Below, in pieces: positions 54,201 through 61,900 of a DNA stretch of 64,000 nt. Each line of letters begins with the position of its first letter. The first letter of the stretch is position 1. This DNA is from Paenibacillus thalictri. GTDB lineage: Bacteria > Bacillota > Bacilli > Paenibacillales > NBRC-103111. Under the pieces are notes generated by a model, which saw nothing but the letters and a program-made list of their open reading frames with translations, made no database searches and was not told the DNA's origin. Location of the stretch: positions 248,001 through 312,000 of the forward strand of contig NZ_SIRE01000007.1 in assembly GCF_004307995.1 (NCBI RefSeq). Reading direction: 5' to 3'. The translations under genes were made by a program, and so were the position numbers.

Positions 54201-57200
54201 GGAGAAGGATATGGGCCTGCTGGCGTCTCAGAATAAGAAAACAGGGGAAAAAGACGCTAAAGGCAAAGATATCGTCGTCAAAGGCGAAGGAACGACAGGG
54301 GACGTGTCGGGAGAGTTTAATGTCACCCACTATGTTCAGAAGATGCCGGGCATATCCAACAAGTATGGCATGAAATTTCAGGCGGAGCTCAAAAACATCG
54401 CCACGATCAGCGCGGAACTCGGGTTCAAGCAGGTGGCCGACGGCAGAGTGCTGCCCGACGTCATTGCGTTTGGCGCCGAAGATATGGATCCGGGCGTTCT
54501 GATCACCGGAGCAACGTATTTAACGGGCGTAAGAGGTTCCGTTCGTGAACTGGCAGATACGATTGCCGGAGGCAGCGGCGGAGTGCCTCTGACCATTGGA
54601 GCCGGAGTGGATATTAAATTCGGACTGCCTCCTGCGACATTCTACGGCTCCATCGATCTGCTGCTGAGGATGTCGGGAATCAAGCTTGAAGGAAAGCTTG
54701 ACTACTCTCCGAGCCCTTCGTCCAAAAGAGTCGAGATGCTGACGATGGCGCTGATCGAGGCGCAATGGATGACCCCGTGGTTTGTGCGGGCCGAGGCCGA
54801 GCTGGATGTATTCGGCTGGGATGTCATTATCGGCAACGCCAGAATCTTCGTCGGTCAGAATCTGGAGAAGAACCGGGTCGATTTTGACGGTTTTGTCGGG
54901 GCGAAGGTGCAAATCCCGTCGAGTGTTCCTATCGTTGGCGGTATTAAATTAGGCAGCGTGTTCATGGGACTTAACAACGATAAAATATGGGGCGGCATCG
55001 GCATCGGCATTGGCTTCATCGTGATCGAAGTGGGCGTCACCTATTACTGGAGCGGCGACCTGGAGTTCGGCACCTCGGGAGAAGGTTTGCCGGAAGGTCT
55101 TGCTTACCTTAAGTTACAGGATCCGGAAGACAGACCGAAGCTGGTTGTGATCGGGGAAGGCATTCAGCCCGTGGCTACGTCCAAGGTGTGGGATGAAAAT
55201 CAACTGCATGAGATCCAATATCGCAGCGCGGGAGATGGCGTCAGCATCCTGGATAATGGTTCGATGGATGTCGGCATCGGCGGGATTACCGTTTCGAACG
55301 GCGGCAAAAATCATAATCTCCCGATGAGTAGCGTGACCGGAAACGGCTTGCTGGAGGTGGAGTATTTCGGCCAACAAACTCCTGAGCTGATATTGGTGGA
55401 CAATACGCGCGGAACCCAATATCCGGTTGTTTTCTATGAAGCCGGCGCTGCGTCCGCATCGACCGGGACTGTCGCGGAGAAAGGACATTTGCCGGCGTAC
55501 ACCCAGTTTATTCAAGGCTCTCCGTCAGAAGGCACAACGGACCGGAGAAAAGCGTATGTCGCGATTCCCAAAGAGGTGATCAAGGGAGGAAGCTGGACGC
55601 TGTATGCCAATCAGACTGTGGAGACCAAACTGCTGAACGTGCCTCTTCCTTCTACTTTGGAAGAAATCAAGCTGACTCCGGATACCTCCGATACCAAGTT
55701 GTTTAAAGCATCATGGAAGGTTGGCAGCGTCAAAAACGGAGATACCGTGAGCCTCTATCTGTCCAAGGATGCGGTTACCGGAGAGATGGCTGCGGCAAAA
55801 GACAGCAACGGCCAAACGGTGCAAGTGCCGGCTGTCGGAGACCCGGGAATGCTGATCGCCAAAGATGTGCCGGTCGATTTAACGGGTACCGGAAGCAAGG
55901 TCATTGATGTCAGCCAGGTACCCCTGCTGGGCGGTATGGAAGATATACGCGGATTGATCGGCCAGGGAGATTATTATTTGCGAGCGGAGCTGCACTCGGT
56001 AGCGGGCTTCTCGACCAAAAGCTCCGCTGAGAAGTTCCGCATCGTCGACCCGCTGGCCCCTGAGGCGGTTAGTCAGGTGAAGATCGTTCCCGTCGGCAAT
56101 GGATATTTTGATCTATCCTTCAAGCCCGGCAAGGAAAAACCGGAACAAAAAGGATACCCGCAGAGCTATAATATCGATGCGCTTCAAGAATCAGCCGGAG
56201 GAAAGCTTTCAGCCTATCCTCCATTCGGCGGCATCACGCTTGAAGGGGAAGAACTACAAAAGTATTGGAATGAAACCTCCGGTCAATACGAGCATATCCG
56301 TGTTGGCGGATGGAATGCGGTTTCCAGCTCCAACCAGGTGGATCATGATTCCCTCTCGGGAAGTTCCGTAGGGGCACAGGTGAAGCATACGGGTTTTGAA
56401 ACCGGAAATGAATATGTGATCGGCGTCACGGCGGCTGTCAAGCCTCCGAAAAGCGTGGATCAGCACGAGAATTGGCATAGGTCTGACAGGGCGGACTCCG
56501 TTAAAACGCTGCTGCCTGTACCGAGTAAGCCGAAGCTTTCGTCTCCTACGGGCAAGATGGGAGCCGAAGGGAAATCAATTACGGTGCTCACCGCAAATAC
56601 AACCCAGCGCATCGAGCTTGTCTCCGATCAGCAGGATGTAGAGGTGGAAGCCGTTTACTCGGAGCAAAGCATAGCGTCCTTGGAGCTTTCGGGCCAAGGA
56701 AGCGGCAGCTCGGGCGTATTGAATCTGAGCGGTTTTCCTACAGACGGCACCTACGGCATCGAGCTGAGAGCCAAAAACAAACATACGGGCGACTTCTCCG
56801 TCACGATGCTGTATTTAACGGTGGATACGACCGCACCTGTCATCTATATTTCTTCTCCCGGCACAGGGGACAGAACTTCGAACGGAAGTATTGCCGTATC
56901 GGGGACGACCAGCAATGATGCCGAGCTTACCGTTAATGGCACCCGCATCGCGGTGCAGCCGGACGGTACATTCGCGGGAACCGTGCCTGTAGCGAGCAAG
57001 GAGCCCGGGGTCAAGCTGAATTTTGTCGCTGTGGATGGAGCGGGGAATCGAAACGAGGCGGTTGTCGATGTGACCAATGACGGTTTCAAGGCGCCGACTG
57101 CCCTCGTGTTAAGGAAACCAGCGAACATGGCGCTGGGAGAAAGCAAAAAGGTGGAAGCTTTCCTGAGATACCCAAGCGGGAAGGACGCGGCGGGCAAGGT

Positions 57201-58863
57201 GAGTTACCGGGAGGTGCCCGTCCCTCGCGAGGATATGGATAAGCTGGTCTTCTCAAGTTACATGGGAGAGGCGGTTCAGGTCGGGGAGGACGGAACGCTG
57301 AAGGCGGTGAAGTCGGGCTCCAGCATCGTTAGCGCCAGCTACAACGTATCTGAAGATACGGCGATAAGCTCGCTGACGGTCGTGAAGGTGCCTGACTTGC
57401 TGGAAGCCTTGTCGGTAGTGTCGAGTCCGATCGGCAATACAACCGGCCAAACCAAACTCAGCGTGTCGAACGCCGGTAGTATGGACGGAGCGGAGCTGGT
57501 GTACAAGGTTGGCGCGGCTGTGCCTAAACTGTACGAAGACTTGTCCCGCTGGACGCTTCTGCCTTCCAATATGATCGTGCCTGCTGCCGATGGCGACTAT
57601 TTGGTTGTTGCGAAGAGAAGCTCCGAAGACAAGCGGGCCTTGGGGGCAAGCCCAAGAATCGCGGCCCAGGTCTGGAAGCAAGGCAGCGGCGGAGGAAACG
57701 GCGGCGGTGGAGGAGGCGGTTATGGCGGCGGAGGCATCTCAACGGTGTCTACGATCGTCAACGGCAAGTCGGCCCTCGGACAATTGCAGAACGGCGTGCT
57801 GACGCTGACCGTTGCGGGCAAAGATCTGAACGCCGGAGAAATCCGTATTGCGGCAAGCGATGCATCGGCTCAATCGTATATTTTTAATCTGGATCAAAAT
57901 GTTAGAGCCGACCAGGCGATTTATATTGACACACACTTGGCTTCCGTGCAGATGAGCGCCAACTCGTTCCGGCAAGGGACGGACGGTTCCCAGGTGAAGA
58001 TATCCAGAAGCAGCAATTCCGAGATGCAGAATTTTAAGGCCCTTGCTGACGGAATGAACGCCTGGCTATTAGGACAAGGAGTCGCTTTCGAGCTTCCTGT
58101 GAAGGATGATCGCTACGCGGTTGTCAGAATACCGGTTCCGGATGACATAGCGGCCGGAGAACTGACGGCAGTTATTCTGAAGGATCGCGACGGCAGCTGG
58201 ACAACGATCCCGTGGCGGCTGGATATGTCCGGCGGCAAAGCTTATGTGGAAGCCAATCTGACGGGCAACGGCAGCATCGCTTTTATCGGCAGCCAAGCAT
58301 CATTCCATGATGTCGGCGATGACTTCTGGGGCAAAAACACCATTCATGAGGCGGCGTCGAAGCTGTTGATGGTCGGCCGGGACGAAGGCGTTTTTGCTCC
58401 GGACAGCGAGGTGACAAGAGCGGAGTTCACTACGGTGCTGCTGCGTGCGGCGGGCCTCATGAACAAAACCGCATCCTCACAGTTCAGCGATGTAAGCGCC
58501 GGCGACTGGTTCGCAAGGAGCGCCGCTATCGCTTCGGATAGAGGCATCGTCAGCGGTTATGAGGATCATACCTTCAGGCCGGATCAAGAGCTGTCCAGGC
58601 TTCAAGCTATGGTCATGGCGGGTAGAATGCTGGATTATGCGGGAGCGGCAAGCCCTATCGGCGATGAAGAGGTCAAAGACATTTTAAGCTCGTTTGCCGA
58701 TAATCCGGCATTGCCGGAATGGGCCGCAAGATACGTGGCCGTCAGCGTGAAGAATGGAGTCATTATGGGAACGGATGCGGGACTCGACGCGGCGGGCGTG
58801 CTGACAAGAGCACAGTCTGCGGCAATTGCGATCCGGCTGGGGAATCTTCTGGCGCCCAAATAA
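51253..58863 (+). CDS. Giant SLH-domain surface protein (2536 aa)
   Basis: After a signal peptide (to about residue 33) comes a beta-rich N-terminal region. A charged, probably coiled segment follows at about 849-883, then a long run of amphipathic strands at about 915-1290. FN3-like ('PEAVSQVKIVPVGNGYFDLSF', near 1602) and Ig-like ('DTTAPVIYISSPG', near 1858) modules come next. After a Gly-rich linker near 2144-2162 ('GSGGGNGGGGGGGYGGGG') comes a beta domain, then three SLH repeats at about 2352-2536 ('FSDVSAGDWFARSAAIASDRG', 'TFRPDQELSRLQ'). SLH domains bind pyruvylated cell-wall polymers, so the protein sits in the S-layer zone. ATG 51253 follows TAAGGAGG. It probably anchors the surface assembly encoded around it. 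The amphipathic-strand region is not a family I recognise. Confidence 0.85.
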   Translation: MKSLRKRLFACMVYTLLISLLMSVVPVAALAEEIQKIGVTTISNDFIKVTVDNQSGRFGIRTVGGQPVRKKDKGVNMLFGGDDPQTSFTTFRIDGTDYIFGNPYKFAVDFFSEVTQPQIVTNTDGTKQIETVWTIKGIQIKQILMLYTNSSDKQNAGNVNVRYEVANSTGAEVQIGSRMLLDTMVGGNDGPAFQIGTSYKSPLTVERKLVHNPEDDPAISERERPLYKLPPYWVMRDNLDLTNPLATNVIAYGFNNFSEKNVNIVDEMIVGHWNGLANTKWDYTVNPNLDFTRDTNDYGTADAAVALYWNPKKIASGGVKSFETVYGLGEIIQPDKVFSIRYMDPVDQLATLDDASAYQDEGIFNITAEVENLQAFQMEHSYIDLELTLDGGLDFVQLDERGNIVRDAKGNAMTTPYRSSALTLRKEATPEEASQGIQPKYKPGDTVSVSFKVKAKGRAWPTVKQYLLTAKSPETSQKVETIQDEGIKAEYTSSKGGFVFLPPVGTATPTYVYAMSPEEAYSKDDKYITLNMSNIEAYNTGNQNVAPNFDLFFREVLTGKRYKVPVKDSVIIQPTDEGLTGDMRITYRTGDLVDDYGKVLSAGLGPELPLGEYRVEIDFKGGADEEMSAMYSVKTPKSFRVTDNDKARIREAKILTVTKTTVDLRVNALGDVVNPSAKLTEVNRAYPGYNVANIGQLTADATKFAAFKTALVGASKAIDPTYDEAGLVDFQNVAAYRVETFQSEDELKRSKSGGDEMLVEIRGMIKQIGSGDKAEYVVDTKTEPAIINKTVAYKGKDIVFVKGKLEALGMSSDLPFLSTLFVKGDGDLTIYNSGFLFYRGEWTLDFYNSFKKTFRLSQEEQDAKDERARQKLAEEKAKKAKDNPEDSTLNGALEWAKGAARERMNPLRQIAIDKVYFNKYSMYATPGFSISGLSLALSEFLLREDGVSFAGKLNLKVLEPEVKDVLFNQKGFVGVDAALKFNLEKDMGLLASQNKKTGEKDAKGKDIVVKGEGTTGDVSGEFNVTHYVQKMPGISNKYGMKFQAELKNIATISAELGFKQVADGRVLPDVIAFGAEDMDPGVLITGATYLTGVRGSVRELADTIAGGSGGVPLTIGAGVDIKFGLPPATFYGSIDLLLRMSGIKLEGKLDYSPSPSSKRVEMLTMALIEAQWMTPWFVRAEAELDVFGWDVIIGNARIFVGQNLEKNRVDFDGFVGAKVQIPSSVPIVGGIKLGSVFMGLNNDKIWGGIGIGIGFIVIEVGVTYYWSGDLEFGTSGEGLPEGLAYLKLQDPEDRPKLVVIGEGIQPVATSKVWDENQLHEIQYRSAGDGVSILDNGSMDVGIGGITVSNGGKNHNLPMSSVTGNGLLEVEYFGQQTPELILVDNTRGTQYPVVFYEAGAASASTGTVAEKGHLPAYTQFIQGSPSEGTTDRRKAYVAIPKEVIKGGSWTLYANQTVETKLLNVPLPSTLEEIKLTPDTSDTKLFKASWKVGSVKNGDTVSLYLSKDAVTGEMAAAKDSNGQTVQVPAVGDPGMLIAKDVPVDLTGTGSKVIDVSQVPLLGGMEDIRGLIGQGDYYLRAELHSVAGFSTKSSAEKFRIVDPLAPEAVSQVKIVPVGNGYFDLSFKPGKEKPEQKGYPQSYNIDALQESAGGKLSAYPPFGGITLEGEELQKYWNETSGQYEHIRVGGWNAVSSSNQVDHDSLSGSSVGAQVKHTGFETGNEYVIGVTAAVKPPKSVDQHENWHRSDRADSVKTLLPVPSKPKLSSPTGKMGAEGKSITVLTANTTQRIELVSDQQDVEVEAVYSEQSIASLELSGQGSGSSGVLNLSGFPTDGTYGIELRAKNKHTGDFSVTMLYLTVDTTAPVIYISSPGTGDRTSNGSIAVSGTTSNDAELTVNGTRIAVQPDGTFAGTVPVASKEPGVKLNFVAVDGAGNRNEAVVDVTNDGFKAPTALVLRKPANMALGESKKVEAFLRYPSGKDAAGKVSYREVPVPREDMDKLVFSSYMGEAVQVGEDGTLKAVKSGSSIVSASYNVSEDTAISSLTVVKVPDLLEALSVVSSPIGNTTGQTKLSVSNAGSMDGAELVYKVGAAVPKLYEDLSRWTLLPSNMIVPAADGDYLVVAKRSSEDKRALGASPRIAAQVWKQGSGGGNGGGGGGGYGGGGISTVSTIVNGKSALGQLQNGVLTLTVAGKDLNAGEIRIAASDASAQSYIFNLDQNVRADQAIYIDTHLASVQMSANSFRQGTDGSQVKISRSSNSEMQNFKALADGMNAWLLGQGVAFELPVKDDRYAVVRIPVPDDIAAGELTAVILKDRDGSWTTIPWRLDMSGGKAYVEANLTGNGSIAFIGSQASFHDVGDDFWGKNTIHEAASKLLMVGRDEGVFAPDSEVTRAEFTTVLLRAAGLMNKTASSQFSDVSAGDWFARSAAIASDRGIVSGYEDHTFRPDQELSRLQAMVMAGRMLDYAGAASPIGDEEVKDILSSFADNPALPEWAARYVAVSVKNGVIMGTDAGLDAAGVLTRAQSAAIAIRLGNLLAPK

Positions 58864-58877
58864 TATACGGACAGCTA

Positions 58878-58925
58878 TTCCATGGCCCGGCCTGAAGCCT
58901 GAACGGTTTTTGGGCCGGGCATGGA
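58878..58925 (+). other. Intercistronic hairpin, SLH / GLUG genes
   Basis: TCCATGgCCCGGCC and GGCCGGGCATGGA form a 13-pair stem with one bulged G. The loop holds a T-run, but none follows the stem, so full termination is unlikely. It may tune expression between the two giant genes or protect the mRNA. Confidence 0.7.
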
Positions 58926-58953
58926 AATGTATGGATATTGGGGAGGACAATTC

Positions 58954-61900
58954 ATGAATAAAGCTTTTTCGAGAAAAAGCTTTAGATTAGGCATTTTATT
59001 ACTGCTGCCGCTGCTGCTACTAGGGGGGACGCTGCTGGTACAAGCGGACAGCGGCAGCTGGACGGATGGAAATCATGCTGAAGTAGACTGGTATGTGAAT
59101 TATTCCAATTACACGACGTTTACGATCGACAGTCCCGCCAAGCTTGCGGGAATCGCCAAGCTGGTGAATAACGGAACGACGGATTTTCAGGGGAAAATTT
59201 TGGTCGTCGATGCGGACGGTTTGGCAGGCAAGGATATGAATATGTCGGCATATACCTGGGTTCCGATCGGCACGAAGGACCGCCCGTTCAAAGGCAGTCT
59301 GATCGCTAAGATCGGCGGACCTGTTACGATCTCCGGGATCAACGTAAACGGCAGCTACAGTTATGCGGGTTTCATCGGCAATATGGACAATGCCACGGTG
59401 GGAGGTTTTGTATTGTCCGGAACCATCACGGCCAATTCCGCGGGAGAGATGTATGCCGGGGGCCTTGCCGGACGCGTGAAGAGCAGCGGCGGCGGGAGCG
59501 GGAGCTATATCTACGATGTATCCACAAATGTCAGTTTGGATGTCACGGTGACCGGCAGTACTTATGCGGGTTATGCCGGGGGCATCGCCGGATCGGCAAG
59601 CGGGAGAATCTACAATGTGTCGAACGGCGCTCCCGTTACCGTGACCGGCGTTACCTACCAGGCAGCCGCCGGGGGGATCGCGGGTGCAGCCGAAGGTACG
59701 CTTACGCTGAATACGGTCGCTAATAAACAGACGGCGGCCGTTTCCGTCAAGAACTCCGGGGCCGCAGCGGCCGGCGGGATCGTTGGCCAGGCCAATGCCG
59801 GTCTGTTGATGGCGGAAGGCAACTCGCTTATCACGAACAGCGGCAGCGTCAAATCGGACGGAACAACCGCTTACAGCGGAGGAATTATCGGACGCTTGGC
59901 AGCCGCAGCGGATACGGTTACCTTCTCTGAACAGACGGCCAATTCGGGTCAAGTGCTGGTGGATGCTAGCAATTCCACAGAAGCTTACGCCGGCTCGCTG
60001 GCGGGTTTGTACGAAAAGGATCTGTCCATCGGGTTTAATTATGCCGGTTCGGGCTTAATCAGCAACCAGGCGAAGGACCGGGTGTATACGGGAGGGCTGG
60101 TCGGCCGGGTAAAAGGAAACCTGACCCTAAGCGGCAGCTTCGACAATAGCGCAGATGTGGAAGCCGCGGCTTCCGGTACAGGGGGGACCTACACAGGCGC
60201 CGTTGCAGGATATGTGGACGGCAATATGACCGCTGCGCCCGGCAGCAAGATCAAAAACCAGGGCAAAGTAACGGTGTCCGGCAGTGCGTCCACCGTATAT
60301 ACGGGAGGATTTTTCGGAGCTGCCGGCGGGCAAGTATCGTTCGGCAGCACGCTGCCGGGAGCTTATGTCACCAGTGGAGCCATTGCGGTAGACGGAAAGT
60401 CGGATCTTTATACCGGCGGGATTATTGCCGGCCAAGCTTACACGAAGACGGCCGGCAACATTTCGAATACAGGCGATATTACGGTAAAGGGAGACAAGGC
60501 TTTATACACCGGCGGTTACATCGGCAAATTGTCGGCAGCCGGGGCCGATCTCTCGGGCGAAACGTACGCTAAGACGATTCGCGTCACTGGAAATGCGACG
60601 CAAAATACGGATTATGCCTCAGGCATTTTTACCGGCGGCCTTGTCGGGCTTGTAGAGCAAGCCGCAGTTATGGACGGCAACGCCTTTACAGGCACGCTGA
60701 ACGTAACGGGCGGAGAATTCACCTATACCGGCGGCATCGCCGGTTACCTGGGAGCCGCCGGCACGATCTCCGGGGCCAAGGCGGGAAATACCGCGGCAAT
60801 TCAAGCAACCGTTGATTCCGCAGGGAGTGTGGGAGGCATCGCCGGTTACGCAGCCGGCAGCGTCTTGTCTTCTGCTCCGGAGTTTATCGCCATTCGCGCC
60901 CAAGGCCAGAATGGACTTGCGGGGAGAGTGGGTGCCATTGCCGGCGAGACAGCTCCAACGGCGACGATCGGAAGCGGATCATCGCCAATCCTTGTCAAGC
61001 ACGTGAGCTTGACCTCCGCCTCGGGCAATACCCGTCTGGGAGGAGCGATCGGCGAAAACCGTTCGGGCGCTGTGTATATCTTGATGCCTCTGACGGATCC
61101 CGGCGAGTTGACGCTGCAATCCAGCGGGGATGACAGCTTTGTCGGCGGTGTGTTCGGCATAAACAGCGCCTCGCTTGCCGCCGCAAATTTGTCCGATATC
61201 CGCAATATCAAAATCGTCACAAGCGGGGCGCGCGCGCAAGCGGGCGGAATATCCGGTCAGAACGCAGGAACGCTTAACGGCTTGGCCATTCTGAATCCGG
61301 ACATATCCGCCGAAGGGCCGGGCAGTATTGCCGGCCTGCTGGCAGGCCGCAGCACCGGGAGCATCGTTCAGCCCAAAGTGTTCAGCGAAGACGGCGGCAA
61401 TCCGAAGCTCGCTCTGAGCGGGCCGCAATCCGTAGGAGGCGGTATCGCAGGTGTGCTGGAGAATGCGGCCTTATCCGGCAACGGCGTGGACGCGACCATT
61501 GCCGATGCGCTGATCACAGCCACGGGCGATGGCAATATCGCGGGAAGCATTGCCGGTAAAAGCATCCTCTCCGATCTCGATTCTGTCGTAAGCGACAGCC
61601 CTGTCATCACAATCGGCGGCGCCGGCTCGTCTGCGGGCGGTATCGCCGGAGAGTCGACAGGGGCCGGGCATCATATTCGCAGCGGTATCGTTTTGAAGCC
61701 CATGATTACCGCGAGCGGCGCAAACTCCAGGGTGGGAGGCGTCGCCGGATATGCGGAAACCGAACTTTCGGGCCCTACCGTAGCCGCTTATGACGGGGAG
61801 TACGCCATTCTCAAGATCAGCGGAGGGAATTCCCTGGCCGGCGGCATAACAGGCAAGGCGGCAGGCGCCTCCATCAGCGGAAACGGCAGCAGCCCTAATA

